This document shows positions 10,581-20,983 of a stretch of 64,000 nucleotides of DNA, piece after piece. Origin of the DNA: Aquabacterium sp. (GTDB taxonomy: Bacteria > Pseudomonadota > Gammaproteobacteria > Burkholderiales > Burkholderiaceae_C); contig NZ_JACPYU010000014.1 of NCBI RefSeq assembly GCF_016195855.1, positions 1-64,000 of the forward strand, in the 5' to 3' direction. Every line of letters starts with the position of its first letter. Position 1 is the stretch's first letter. Both the position numbers and the translations under genes were made by a program. The notes under the pieces were generated by a model. The model had not been told where the DNA came from and searched no databases. It worked only from the letters and a program-made list of their open reading frames with translations.

Positions 10581-12098
10581 TCAACCTTGCTCTGTGTCGG
10601 CGTCCGGGTCAAAGCGCTCGCCCAGCACGATGCCCTGGTCGTTGACCTGCACGCCAAGGCGCGCCATGCGGTAGCGCATCTGGCGCAGCGACAAGCCCAG
10701 GCTCGCGCCGGCCGCCGTGCGGTTGAGGCGGTGTTTTTCAAGCGCCTGCACCAGGATGTCGCGCTCGATCTGGTCCAGGTGGGCGACCAGATCGCTTGGA
10801 AGGGGCGCATGGGTCTGGGGCGTACCTGACAAGTGGATTGGCGCTGCTACTTCAACCTCGATCGTTTCCAGCGACGGTGCGGGCGTGGCCAGCCCCAGGT
10901 CCTCGGGCTCGAGGATGTGCTGGGTGCTCAAGGCCACCGCGCGGTGCAGCAGGTTTTCGAGTTCGCGCACATTGCCCGGGAAACGGTGGCTGAGCAGGGC
11001 CGATTGCGCTGCCAGGCTCAGTTGCGGCACGCCGGTCATGCCGGACTCGTGCGCGATGCGCTCCAGGATGCGCTGGCTCAGCATCGGCAGGTCTTCCAGC
11101 CTTTCTCTCAAGGCCGGCAAGGTGATCTGGATGACGTTGAGGCGGTAGAACAAGTCTTGCCTGAAGCGCCCGGCATGGACCTCGGCCTGCAGATCCTTGT
11201 GGGAGGCGCTGATGATGCGCACGTCCACATGGACTTCCTGTGTGGCCCCGACGGCCCGCACGGCCCGCTCCTGGATCGCGCGCAGCAACTTGGACTGCAT
11301 CGCCAGGGGCAGGTCGCCGATTTCGTCCAGGAACAAGGTGCCGCCGTTGGCCGCCTGGAAGAAGCCTTCACGCTCTTCGCTGGCGCCGGTGAAGGCCCCT
11401 TTGCGGAAGCCGAAGAACTCCGCTTCCAGCAATTGTTCAGGAATGGCGCCGCAGTTGACGGCGATGAAGGGTTGCGATGCGCGGTTGCTGACATCGTGGA
11501 TGGCGCGCGCGACCAGTTCCTTGCCTGTGCCTGATTCGCCCCACAGCAGCACGGGGGCCATGCTGCGCGAGACCTTGTCGATCAGCACCCGCACTTGCTG
11601 CATGCAGGGGCTGCCGCCAGCCAGTCGAGACAGGGCCGAGCGGCTCTTCTCGCTTGGCACGGCGACGTGGCCGGCGGAGGGGGTGGGGGCGCCGGGAGCG
11701 AGCTCTTGCGCCTGTGGCGGCGCTTCGTCGTTCAGGGCCGAAGCGATGACCGCGCGGAACTGTTTGAGGTCGACGGGTTTGGTCAGGTAGTCGTAGGCGC
11801 CGGCCTTGAGTGCACTGACGGCGTTTTCCGCCGATCCATACGCCGTGATGACGATGGCTTTTTCCGGGCGGCCTTCTGCTTCGATCTGCCTGAGGATGTC
11901 CAGGCCTGTGCCATCGGGCAGGCGCATGTCGGTGATCACCGCGCTGAAGCGATGCTCGGCCAGCAGCAGCCTGGCGTCTTCAACACTCCCGGCCGTTTCG
12001 ATGTCGTAGCCTTCGCGCAGCAAGGTCAGCTCGTACAGCGTGCGCAGATCGGGTTCGTCATCCACGACAAGCAGGCGATGGTGGTTGGAGGAGCTCAT
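10581..12098 (-). CDS. pilR: Sigma-54-dependent response regulator PilR
   Basis: A 505-residue NtrC-type activator. The receiver domain occupies residues 8-120, with phospho-acceptor Asp 57 in VITDMRLPDG and DDE at 13-15. A linker leads to the AAA+ sigma-54 activator domain with GESGTGKE (Walker A) and the sigma-54-contact loop GAFTGA in EFFGFRKGAFTGA. The C-terminus is a Fis-type helix-turn-helix (LNRTAAGASLGLSLRQMRYRM). Pairing with a PilS-like kinase by a 4-base overlap identifies it as PilR, which activates pilin transcription. No pilus structural gene is in the window, so the regulon is inferred from the family. Confidence 0.9.
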   Translation of the reverse strand: MSSSNHHRLLVVDDEPDLRTLYELTLLREGYDIETAGSVEDARLLLAEHRFSAVITDMRLPDGTGLDILRQIEAEGRPEKAIVITAYGSAENAVSALKAGAYDYLTKPVDLKQFRAVIASALNDEAPPQAQELAPGAPTPSAGHVAVPSEKSRSALSRLAGGSPCMQQVRVLIDKVSRSMAPVLLWGESGTGKELVARAIHDVSNRASQPFIAVNCGAIPEQLLEAEFFGFRKGAFTGASEEREGFFQAANGGTLFLDEIGDLPLAMQSKLLRAIQERAVRAVGATQEVHVDVRIISASHKDLQAEVHAGRFRQDLFYRLNVIQITLPALRERLEDLPMLSQRILERIAHESGMTGVPQLSLAAQSALLSHRFPGNVRELENLLHRAVALSTQHILEPEDLGLATPAPSLETIEVEVAAPIHLSGTPQTHAPLPSDLVAHLDQIERDILVQALEKHRLNRTAAGASLGLSLRQMRYRMARLGVQVNDQGIVLGERFDPDADTEQG

Positions 12099-13960
12099 GC
12101 TGTCTGGTGGATCTGGCCGTTGGGTTCAACAGGCACCGTCACGAAGAATTCATTGCGGTGGCGAACGGGCGGAGGGTGCAGGCGGTAGTCGATGTTGGCG
12201 CCATGCCGCTCGCACAGTTCACGGCAAATATACAGGCCCAGCCCCGTGCCTCGGCTGCGTGTGGAAAAGAAGGGCTCGAACAGGGAGCGCTCGGTGTCTG
12301 CCGAGACCGGTTCGCCGTCATTGGACACCGACAGCATCAGCAGCCCGGCTGGGTCAGCCGAAGGCATCCAGCGCAGGCAGACGCTGATGGCGCCGGGCTC
12401 GCCGGTGTTGTAGCGCAGGGCGTTGTCCAGCAGGTTGACCAGCACGCGCTGGAGGTGCTCTGGTTCGAAGCGGATCTTGAGGTGCGGGTAGGTGGGGGCA
12501 CGCTGGCACCCGGAGGTGTCGATGTCCAACAGGCTGTCTTCGCCCATGGCCAGGCCTTGCGTGCTGCGCCAGTCGTTGCAGATCGCCACGATGGTTTCGA
12601 TGGGGTCGATGGCCGGGGCGGGTGGGCGCACGCCTGGGGCAACTGCCAGGATGTCATCGATGATGTGTTTGAGGCGGGCAACGTTGTCGGTCACCAGTTG
12701 TGTCAGCTTTTTCTGGGTTGGTGTGGCGGCGTCTTCGGCGAGCAGGGCATTGGCCTGCGAGATGGCGGCCAGCGGGTTGCGGATCTCGTGCGCGATGCCG
12801 GCCGACATGCGGCCCATGGCTGCGAGTTTGTCCTGGCGCTGGCGTGCACGGACGGCACGCAGGTCCTCCAGCAGCATCACGCACATGTCTTCTGTTGTGC
12901 GCCCGCCCTTGCCTTTGGTGAAGCGCACGCGCAGGCGCAGTTCGCGCTGGGTCTGGTCGTCGAACTGGAGCTTGACTTCCTGCCCGTCTTCGGCGCGTTG
13001 GGGGTTGCCCAGCGCTTTCTCGACGGCCGCGATCAGGCCTTGCCATGACGGGACCCCGCGCAACTGAAAGGGGGCGGGGGGAAGCAGGCCTTGCGCGGCC
13101 AGCAAGCGCCTGGCAGCCGGGTTGGCCGTGCGCACACGCCCTTGGCGGTCGACCACCATCACGCCTTCGCTCATTTCCTCGATCACCAGGCGATTGAGCT
13201 GGGCTTGCTGCCGGGCGAGCTCCAGGCTGCCCCGGGCGCTGCGCTCTTCCTTGGCCAGGCGAGCAGACAGCTCGCTGGCCAGTGCGGCAATCGCAAACAG
13301 GCCAAAGCCGGTCAAGCCCGCCTGGGCCAGCAAGGATGTGAGGTTGCCGCTGTCCTGGCCTTGCAGCAGGGCGGCGCCCAGCAGGTTGAGGGTGGCTGCC
13401 GCTGCCACCCCCAGCGCCAGCACGCGGGGCATCAGCACAGCGGCCATGAGCACAGGCAGGACCAGCAGCGCCTGCGAGTTCAGGGTGCTGCCGCTGAGGT
13501 AGTGCATGGCGGCGAAAAAGCCCAGGTCAATGCCCACGCTCACGAGGGCCTCGCGTGGCCTGAGCGATTGCAGGTCAGGGCGGGTGGCCCGTGCGTGGTT
13601 GGGCCAGATCAGCAGCGCCGAGGTGACGATGGCGTAGCCCAGGGTGGACATCAGCATCCACAAAGGGGGGCGGTTGCCCAAAGCCCAGTAGCCCACGACG
13701 AGGCCAAGCAGCACCACCGCCAGTGCAAAGCGGGCTGTCAGAAAAGCCCGGTAGATGCGATGAAAGGATGGCCGGTTGGCATCGGATGCCGTGGTGTCGG
13801 CAGCGGTTGCGCCTGGCTTGCCGGTGGCTGGCGGATGAGGGTTGAGCTGCGTGCTGTCTGCGAACGCGGCTTCGGTTGAGCCTGGGTCCGCCCAGACGGT
13901 GGTGCCGGCTGCGGGGGGCTCGCCAAACCAGGATGCGTGAGAGTCTCGGGACGATGACAT
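12095..13960 (-). CDS. pilS: Membrane sensor histidine kinase PilS
   Basis: A 621-residue kinase for PilR. After a disordered Pro/Ala-rich N-terminal lead of about 65 residues come several hydrophobic segments (from FALAVVLLGLVVGYWAL through LTGFGLFAIAALASELSA) that fit the six-helix PilS membrane domain. A PAS-like domain (IEEMSEGVMVVDRQGRVRTANPAARRLL) follows, then the H-box SAGIAHEIRNPLAA with phospho-His near residue 391, N-box NLLDNALRYN and ATP lid GTGLGLYI. The ATG at 13960 is chosen because the longer frame to 14080 would overlap the upstream small gene almost completely. ATGA overlap with pilR implies translational coupling. Confidence 0.9.
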   Translation of the reverse strand: MSSSRDSHASWFGEPPAAGTTVWADPGSTEAAFADSTQLNPHPPATGKPGATAADTTASDANRPSFHRIYRAFLTARFALAVVLLGLVVGYWALGNRPPLWMLMSTLGYAIVTSALLIWPNHARATRPDLQSLRPREALVSVGIDLGFFAAMHYLSGSTLNSQALLVLPVLMAAVLMPRVLALGVAAAATLNLLGAALLQGQDSGNLTSLLAQAGLTGFGLFAIAALASELSARLAKEERSARGSLELARQQAQLNRLVIEEMSEGVMVVDRQGRVRTANPAARRLLAAQGLLPPAPFQLRGVPSWQGLIAAVEKALGNPQRAEDGQEVKLQFDDQTQRELRLRVRFTKGKGGRTTEDMCVMLLEDLRAVRARQRQDKLAAMGRMSAGIAHEIRNPLAAISQANALLAEDAATPTQKKLTQLVTDNVARLKHIIDDILAVAPGVRPPAPAIDPIETIVAICNDWRSTQGLAMGEDSLLDIDTSGCQRAPTYPHLKIRFEPEHLQRVLVNLLDNALRYNTGEPGAISVCLRWMPSADPAGLLMLSVSNDGEPVSADTERSLFEPFFSTRSRGTGLGLYICRELCERHGANIDYRLHPPPVRHRNEFFVTVPVEPNGQIHQTA

Positions 13961-13971
13961 GGGTGCGTGGC

Positions 13972-14208
13972 TCAAACCTGCCTGGGGCCGGCTTGCCGGT
14001 GTGCCTGGCTGCAATAGGTTCGGCCTTGTTCGTCCTTGGTGCTGTCGCCCTCGGGGAGGTGGACGCCGCAATGGGCGCATTGCACCATGTTTTCAGCGCG
14101 AGGCGGTTCGGGTTTGGCTGCCGGCTTGGCGCCTGTGCGTTTGCCGCGCAGCGCTGGCGAGTAAAACAGCCAGATGACAAGCAGGGCGATCAGGAGGTAC
14201 TTGAGCAT
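13972..14208 (-). CDS. PP0621 family protein (membrane anchor plus zinc-ribbon-like motif)
   Basis: A 78-residue protein with one N-terminal transmembrane helix (LLIALLVIWLFYSPAL), a basic linker, and a C-terminal CAHCGVHLPEGD plus YCSQAHR that fits a small zinc-binding treble-clef or ribbon. The arrangement matches the PP0621 family of unknown function, often found beside pilS. It is 11 bases upstream of pilS and 18 bases downstream of the CcsA-like gene, so all these genes likely form one transcript. Confidence 0.78.
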   Translation of the reverse strand: MLKYLLIALLVIWLFYSPALRGKRTGAKPAAKPEPPRAENMVQCAHCGVHLPEGDSTKDEQGRTYCSQAHRQAGPRQV

Positions 14209-14226
14209 GCTTGCCCCGCAGCGCGA

Positions 14227-15087
14227 TCAGACCGCCGTGGAGCGGTGCAGCACCACTTCCAGCACGAAGCGGGAGCCGACATAAGCCAGCAGCAGCAGCG
14301 CCGAGCCCGCAACCAGCCAGCGCACCGCCTGGCGGCCCCGCCAGCCAAAGCGCGCCCTGCCGATCAGCAGCACGGCAAACACCAGCCACGACAGCACGGA
14401 GAAGATGGTCTTGTGGTCCCAGCGCCACGGCGTGGCAAACAAGGCCCCCAGCAGCAACGTGAGGCTGAGCATCACGAAACCCGCACCGACAAAACGCAGG
14501 GTCAGGGACTCCAGCCGCAAAAGCGGCATGCCCAGGGCCTGCCCGGATGGACTGGGCCTGGGGATCTGGCCTGACACCGGCTTGGCGCGCAGTTGTTTTT
14601 CGGCATGACGCAGCAGGGCCGCATGCAGCAGCGCAGCGCCGATCAGGCCGTAGGACGCAAAACCGGTCAGCCAGTGGAGTGGGGCCAGGGGGGGCACGTT
14701 TTGCGGATGGGTTTGCCCGGGAAAGAGCCAGGCCAGCGCCACGGCGATGGCGGCCAGCAGCGCCAGAGCGCGCCGCACGCTGGGTAATCCCAGCCGGCGG
14801 TTCTCGATGGCATAGACTGCGAGCACCAGCCATGTGGTCACAGACAGGGCTGGCGCAAAGCCGAAGCGCGCATGCAGGGTGGGGCCGTCAAACGCAACCG
14901 TGTCCAGCAGGATGGCCAGGGCCTGAGCCAGCCAGCCCAGGCACAAGGCAGCCCAGACGGGCCGATCCTGGTTTTTGTCCTCGCTGGAGGTACGTTGAGG
15001 CCATGCACTGGCCACCACATAAGCCAGCACCGCCAGGCCACTGGGCCATGACGTGAACGACGTGAACGAGGCGAGCGATAAAATCAT
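14227..15087 (-). CDS. CcsA/YpjD-type inner membrane protein (cytochrome c assembly family)
   Basis: A 286-residue polytopic protein with about eight hydrophobic stretches (for example TTWLVLAVYAIENRRLG, GLIGAALLHAALLRHAEKQLR, ITRVGAGFVMLSLTLLLGALF-like segment, VLSWLVFAVLLIGRARFGWRG). The GxxxHAA segment and the WDHKTIFSVLSW motif match the cytochrome c assembly family that contains CcsA and the E. coli YpjD/CorE protein. YpjD proteins are also encoded next to ffh in E. coli, as here. Whether it handles haem is not established. It is divergent from ffh, with 32 bases between the starts. Confidence 0.83.
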   Translation of the reverse strand: MILSLASFTSFTSWPSGLAVLAYVVASAWPQRTSSEDKNQDRPVWAALCLGWLAQALAILLDTVAFDGPTLHARFGFAPALSVTTWLVLAVYAIENRRLGLPSVRRALALLAAIAVALAWLFPGQTHPQNVPPLAPLHWLTGFASYGLIGAALLHAALLRHAEKQLRAKPVSGQIPRPSPSGQALGMPLLRLESLTLRFVGAGFVMLSLTLLLGALFATPWRWDHKTIFSVLSWLVFAVLLIGRARFGWRGRQAVRWLVAGSALLLLAYVGSRFVLEVVLHRSTAV

Positions 15088-15119
15088 GTGACGAGTTTAA
15101 GAGCACAAGCAGCTATTTC

Positions 15120-16499
15120 ATGGCATCCAACCTCACTGAACGACTGAGTCGCCTGGTTAAAACCATGCGCGGCCAGTCCCGCATCACCGAAGCCAACGTG
15201 CAGGACATGTTGCGCGAGGTCCGCATGGCGCTGCTGGAGGCCGACGTGGCCTTGCCGGTCGTCAAGGATTTCATCGCCCGAGTCAAGGAGAAGGCCCTGG
15301 GCCAGGAGGTCGTATCGTCGCTGACCCCGGGGCAGGTGCTGGTCAGCATCGTCCAGAAGGAGATGGCCGCCACGATGGGCGAGGGCGTGTCCGACATCAA
15401 CCTGGCCACCCAGCCGCCGGCGATCATCCTGATGGCGGGCCTGCAGGGCGCGGGCAAGACCACGACCACCGCCAAGCTGGCCAAGCACCTGATTGAAAAG
15501 CGCAAGAAAAAGGTGCTGACGGTCTCGGCAGACGTTTATCGACCTGCCGCCATCGAGCAGCTCAAGACCGTGACGGCGCAAGCTGGTGCCGAGTGGTTCC
15601 CGTCCGACCCCAGCCAGAAGCCGCATGACATTGCGCTGGCCGCGATCGACTACGCCAAGCGCCATTACTTTGATGTGCTGCTGTTCGACACGGCCGGCCG
15701 TCTGGCCATCGACGAAGTGCTGATGACCGAGATCAAGGACCTGCACGCCTTGCTCAATCCGGTCGAAACCCTGTTCGTGGTGGACGCCATGCAGGGCCAG
15801 GACGCGGTCAACACCGCCAAGGCTTTCAAGGACGCCCTGCCGCTGACCGGCGTGGTGCTGACCAAGCTGGACGGTGACTCGCGTGGTGGTGCCGCACTGT
15901 CCGTGCGCCAGATCACGGGCGTGCCCATCAAGTTTGCCGGTGTCTCTGAAAAGATCGACGGCCTGGAAGTGTTCGACGCCGACCGCCATGCCGGCCGCGT
16001 GCTGGGCATGGGCGACATCGTGGCCCTGGTCGAAGAAGTGACAAAGGGTGTCGACATCGCTGCGGCGCAAAAGCTGGCCGACAAGGTCAAGGCCGGTGCC
16101 GATTTCGACTTCGATGACTTCCTGGCCCAGATCAGCCAGATGAAGAAGATGGGCGGGCTGTCCGGCCTGATCGACAAGCTGCCCACCGAGCTGGCCGCCA
16201 AGGCCGGGCAGGCCGACATGGGCAAGGCCGAGCGCGACATGCGCCGCATGGAAGGCATCATCAACTCGATGTCGGCCAAGGAGCGCCGCCAACCTGCTTT
16301 GCTGATGGATGGCAAGTCCAAGGCCAGCCGCAAGCGCCGCATTGCACAAGGTGCGGGCGTTCAGATTCAGGATGTCAACCGCCTGCTCAACCAGTTCGAG
16401 CAGATGCAGACCATGATGAAGAAGATGAAAGGCGGCGGCCTTTTCAAGATGATGAAACGCATGGGTGGCATGAAGGGCATGCCGGGCATGGGCCGCTGA
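15120..16499 (+). CDS. ffh: Signal recognition particle protein Ffh
   Basis: The SRP54 homologue GTPase, which binds signal sequences of nascent membrane proteins and hands ribosomes to FtsY. The 459-residue length is normal. The N domain is at residues 1-95, and the G domain has GLQGAGKTTTTAKLA (G1), DTAGRLAID (G3) and TKLDGDSRGG (G4). The C-terminal M domain is Met-rich (QMQTMMKKMKGGG, MMKRMGGMKGM) and binds 4.5S RNA and signal peptides. The SRP receptor gene ftsY lies 1.1 kb downstream on the opposite strand. The start is the ATG at 15120 (MASNLTERLS), as in the family. Confidence 0.97.
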   Translation: MASNLTERLSRLVKTMRGQSRITEANVQDMLREVRMALLEADVALPVVKDFIARVKEKALGQEVVSSLTPGQVLVSIVQKEMAATMGEGVSDINLATQPPAIILMAGLQGAGKTTTTAKLAKHLIEKRKKKVLTVSADVYRPAAIEQLKTVTAQAGAEWFPSDPSQKPHDIALAAIDYAKRHYFDVLLFDTAGRLAIDEVLMTEIKDLHALLNPVETLFVVDAMQGQDAVNTAKAFKDALPLTGVVLTKLDGDSRGGAALSVRQITGVPIKFAGVSEKIDGLEVFDADRHAGRVLGMGDIVALVEEVTKGVDIAAAQKLADKVKAGADFDFDDFLAQISQMKKMGGLSGLIDKLPTELAAKAGQADMGKAERDMRRMEGIINSMSAKERRQPALLMDGKSKASRKRRIAQGAGVQIQDVNRLLNQFEQMQTMMKKMKGGGLFKMMKRMGGMKGMPGMGR

Positions 16500-16679
16500 T
16501 ACGGCTTGTCACGACCCTGTCTGTAAACCCGATTGACCCTCTTTGGGGTGCCTGTTAGCGTGTGTGACTTGTGTTGCGTGTGCAACCGAGGCCTTCAGTC
16601 GATCCGTTTGGTAGCCGAAGAGCCTGATGAGTCCGGGTGTTGGTTGCCCGTGGTGAGCTTGGGCAGGAAGGCCTGAAAA

Positions 16680-17552
16680 ATGATGGACATGGTATCGACT
16701 TGGCCGGTTTTGGTCGCCAGCATTCTGGGATCTGCAGGCATTGCGGGTGCGTGGTGGTACAGCAAGAATCACCAGGCTGCCTCCGGGCGGGCAGGGCGTG
16801 GTGATGCACCGCGCTCGAAGTCCAGGCAGGAAGGCAAGGCACGTTTTGGCCGCAAGAGCGGGCCCAGCATGCAGGACAACCTGGACACCCTGATGGACTG
16901 GGAGCCGATGGCCACCCGCGTGTTGACCGTGAGCGAGCGTGATGCTTATCACGTTCTACGCAAGGCCATGCCCGATCACGTCATCCTGGCGCAGGTGCCG
17001 GTGGCACGTTTCATCAAGGTGCCCACCAAGAATTCCTACAGCGAATGGTTGCGCCGAGTCGGCTCCCTGTGCGCTGACCTGGTGGTCTGCGACATGGCCT
17101 CGCAGGTCATCGCGGTGGTGGAGATCCGCCAGCCCATGTCACGCGAGAAAGAGCGCAGCCAGCGTCGCCATGCCCGCATGGACCGTGTGCTGCAAGCGGC
17201 GCGCATTCCTGTTCATGTCTGGCTTGAAGGGGCACTGCCCGGGGCCGCCGTGGCCCGCGAAGCGATTCTGGGCGCGGCCATCAACACATCGGGTCGCTCT
17301 GGCTACCAGGACGTGACCGTGGCGCGGCGTGATGCCGAAGCCGCTGCCGTGGTGGCTTCCATGCAGAGCCCGACTGGCGCCATGAACGGCATGAGCGTCA
17401 ACGAGACGGTGGATGTGGCACTGGATGAATGGGCCTATGCCGACGACACGCCCGAGAACGAGCGCAAGGAGCCGCCGCCCTCCACCTGGTTCGATGATCT
17501 GGATTCGGACGCGATGCCGCTCGATGCGCCGCCTGTGGCGCGTCGCCACTGA
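16680..17552 (+). CDS. DUF2726 domain protein with N-terminal membrane anchor
   Basis: A 290-residue protein. Residues 7-27 (WPVLVASILGSAGIAGAWWY) form a membrane helix, followed by a basic linker to about residue 70. The DUF2726-like core (LTVSERDAYHVLRKAMPDHVILAQVPVARFIKV, LCADLVVCDMASQVIAVVEI, LQAARIPVHVW) resembles restriction-endonuclease-like folds, though catalytic residues are not obvious. The C-terminal 60 residues are acidic and probably disordered. No function is established. It lies alone between ffh (180 bases upstream) and convergent ftsY, and the ATG at 16680 has AGGAAGG upstream. Confidence 0.75.
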   Translation: MMDMVSTWPVLVASILGSAGIAGAWWYSKNHQAASGRAGRGDAPRSKSRQEGKARFGRKSGPSMQDNLDTLMDWEPMATRVLTVSERDAYHVLRKAMPDHVILAQVPVARFIKVPTKNSYSEWLRRVGSLCADLVVCDMASQVIAVVEIRQPMSREKERSQRRHARMDRVLQAARIPVHVWLEGALPGAAVAREAILGAAINTSGRSGYQDVTVARRDAEAAAVVASMQSPTGAMNGMSVNETVDVALDEWAYADDTPENERKEPPPSTWFDDLDSDAMPLDAPPVARRH

Positions 17553-17579
17553 CTGATCAACTGATCGGTCCAACTGATC

Positions 17580-17615
17580 GGCCCTGCTGACGGCGACGCT
17601 CGTCGTCGCAGGGCC
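17580..17615. terminator. Possible bidirectional hairpin between convergent genes
   Basis: GGCCCTGC and GCAGGGCC (8 bases each) close a 20-base interior between the DUF2726 stop and the ftsY stop. There is no T-run on either side. Three ACTGATC copies lie just before it, at 17552, 17560 and 17573. Confidence 0.4.
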
Positions 17616-17622
17616 TTGATAC

Positions 17623-18789
17623 TCAGGCCAGCAGCGCCTGGGCAAATTCGCGGGCACTGAAGGTCTGGAGGTCTTCCAGCTTTTCGCCCACGCCAATGAA
17701 GTACACCGGCACGGCACTGTGACGTTGGCGCGACCACAGCGCGATCGCCGCCAGCACGCCACCCTTGGCCGTACCGTCCAGCTTGGTGACGATCAGGCCG
17801 GTCAGGCCCAGCGCCTCATCAAAGGCCTTGACCTGTGACAGCGCGTTCTGGCCCGTGTTGCCATCGACCACCAGCAGCACCTCGTGCGGGGCGCTCTCCA
17901 TGGCCTTGCCAATCACGCGCTTGACCTTGCGCAACTCTTCCATCAGGTGCAATTGCGTGGCCAGGCGACCGGCCGTGTCGGCAATCACCACATCGCAGCC
18001 GCGTGAGCGGCCGGCCTGGACGGCATCGAAGGTCACGGCAGCGGGGTCGCCGCCTTCCTGGCTGACGATTTCCACATGATTGCGATCAGCCCACACCAGC
18101 AACTGTTCGCGCGCAGCAGCGCGGAAGGTGTCGGCCGCAGCCAGCAGCACCTTCTGCCCGGCGTCAGACAGATGGCGCGTGAGCTTGCCGATCGACGTGG
18201 TCTTGCCAGCCCCGTTGACCCCGGCCACCATGATGACGGTGGGCGTGTGCAGGCCCACGACCAGCGACTTCTCCAGCGGTTGTAGCAACTCGGTGATGGC
18301 ATCGATCAGCAGACCCTTGACCTGCGAGGGATCGGTGGCCTTGGTCTCCTTGACGCGGTGCTTGAGGTCGGCCAGCAGGTGCTCGGTGGCCGCCACCCCC
18401 GCATCGGCCATCAGCAGGGCGGACTCCAGCTCTTCATAAAGCGCGTCGTCAATCTGTGTGCCGGTGAAAACCTGGGCGATGCTGGAGCCCGTCTTGCGCA
18501 GGCCGGCGCGCAGCTTGTCCAGCCAGGAGCGGCGCTCTGGTACTGGCGCAGGCGCTGACGGAGCCATCGCAGGCTCGACGGGCGCGGCTTGCGCAGCCGG
18601 CGCATGAACAGGGCGCTGCTCAGCAGGCGAAGGGGGGGCTGCCCTGGCCACCACCGCGGGCGCGGTCGCAGGCTGCGCGGGAGCCGCAGGCACACCACCC
18701 ACCTTGTCGGCATCGCCGGAGGGCTGAGCGGGTGTGGACTCAGGCTGAGCGGAACCCCATCCCAGCTTTTTCTTGATGAAACTGAACAT
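17623..18789 (-). CDS. ftsY: Signal recognition particle receptor FtsY
   Basis: A 388-residue GTPase, the membrane-associated receptor for Ffh. The Met at 18789 (MFSFIKKKLGWG) gives the amphipathic basic N-terminus that binds membrane and is the family start; the open frame continues to 18900 without support. Residues 13-100 are the acidic/Pro/Ala-rich A domain. The NG domain has GVNGAGKTTSIGKLT (G1), DTAGRLATQ (G3) and TKLDGTAKGG (G4). No Shine-Dalgarno precedes this ATG, and a -10-like TACAAT lies 7-12 bases before it, so the transcript may be leaderless. Confidence 0.96.
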   Translation of the reverse strand: MFSFIKKKLGWGSAQPESTPAQPSGDADKVGGVPAAPAQPATAPAVVARAAPPSPAEQRPVHAPAAQAAPVEPAMAPSAPAPVPERRSWLDKLRAGLRKTGSSIAQVFTGTQIDDALYEELESALLMADAGVAATEHLLADLKHRVKETKATDPSQVKGLLIDAITELLQPLEKSLVVGLHTPTVIMVAGVNGAGKTTSIGKLTRHLSDAGQKVLLAAADTFRAAAREQLLVWADRNHVEIVSQEGGDPAAVTFDAVQAGRSRGCDVVIADTAGRLATQLHLMEELRKVKRVIGKAMESAPHEVLLVVDGNTGQNALSQVKAFDEALGLTGLIVTKLDGTAKGGVLAAIALWSRQRHSAVPVYFIGVGEKLEDLQTFSAREFAQALLA

Positions 18790-18795
18790 GGGCAC

Positions 18796-18822
18796 ATTGT
18801 AAGAGGCATGGGTTTTTACAAT
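18796..18822. promoter_or_regulatory. Symmetric divergent promoter element between ftsY and rsmD
   Basis: ATTGTAA at 18796-18802 and TTACAAT at 18816-18822 form a perfect inverted repeat with a 13-base spacer. Each arm contains TACAAT (5 of 6 matches to -10) pointing outward to one gene. The right arm's -10 points to rsmD and the left arm's to ftsY. Good -35 boxes at 17 bases are not visible. Confidence 0.45.
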
Positions 18823-18847
18823 ACGTGCCAACACACGACTGAACAAC

Positions 18848-20097
<1,250 letters not shown>

Positions 20098-20121
20098 GTC
20101 GTCGCCGAGCAAGCAAGGTAG

Positions 20122-20382
<261 letters not shown>

Positions 20383-20417
20383 GCGACCGGGCTCTCTCGT
20401 TTTTGCCCACAACTGCT

Positions 20418-20930
20418 TCAGGGCCGAATGGGCGAGCCCTGGCTGTCCAGGGTGCCAGCTCGGCCGGTCTGCTTTTTCTCTGACCTGAGTTTGACCGCGC
20501 GCGTCTGGTCGCTGATGGGTTTGGGCCTGTGGTCGTTGGCTGTGGCCTTGATGACGTGCGGCTTGTTCTTCGACAGTGACACGGGCCGTTCCAGGCTGGC
20601 CATGCGCTCCTCATGGCGGCGCTCGCGTTGCATCTGCCTGGCCAGTTTGGTGTCGCGCAGGTTGTTGTTGCGTGCCTGGCGCAACTGGCTGGCGCTTCGG
20701 TCGTCCGCCATCTGCTTGAGCTCGGCTTGCCCTTCGCAGGCTTGCTGGCTGTAAGAGACCACGCCGGCCGGGCTGGTGCAACGCCAGGTCTGGTTGGCCT
20801 TGGCGGGCTGGGTGCTGTGGGTGGTTTGGGCGTGCGCCATGGCGCCGATGCCCAGCAGCAGGGCGGCTGCCACCATGGCGACCCTGCGCTGGCCTGGCGT
20901 CTTGATGATGATGCGTGTCCGGGATGTCAT
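20418..20930 (-). CDS. Secreted DUF4124-like protein
   Basis: A 170-residue protein. The ATG at 20930 follows AGGAGGAAGG, better than the longer frame to 20966. A basic start and hydrophobic core (RRVAMVAAALLLGIGAMAHAQ) give a signal peptide cut after AHA. The segment WRCTSPAGVVSYSQQAC, with two Cys around SPAGVVSYS, matches the small DUF4124 domain found in many proteobacterial envelope proteins. The rest is Arg/Lys/Gln-rich, mostly helical (ARQMQRERRHEERMA). The role is unknown. It is convergent with the ferredoxin gene and 17 bases after... the pth stop lies upstream (20984), so co-transcription with pth is possible. Confidence 0.72.
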   Translation of the reverse strand: MTSRTRIIIKTPGQRRVAMVAAALLLGIGAMAHAQTTHSTQPAKANQTWRCTSPAGVVSYSQQACEGQAELKQMADDRSASQLRQARNNNLRDTKLARQMQRERRHEERMASLERPVSLSKNKPHVIKATANDHRPKPISDQTRAVKLRSEKKQTGRAGTLDSQGSPIRP

Positions 20931-20983
20931 GAACCTTCCTCCTTGTTTTGTATGTGGTCCAGGCAATCCGGCTGGCGTGGTGC

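Noticed and set aside
10581-13960. A type IV pilus locus around pilS-pilR
   Set aside because: No pilin or pilus assembly gene lies in the window, so only the regulatory pair is reported.
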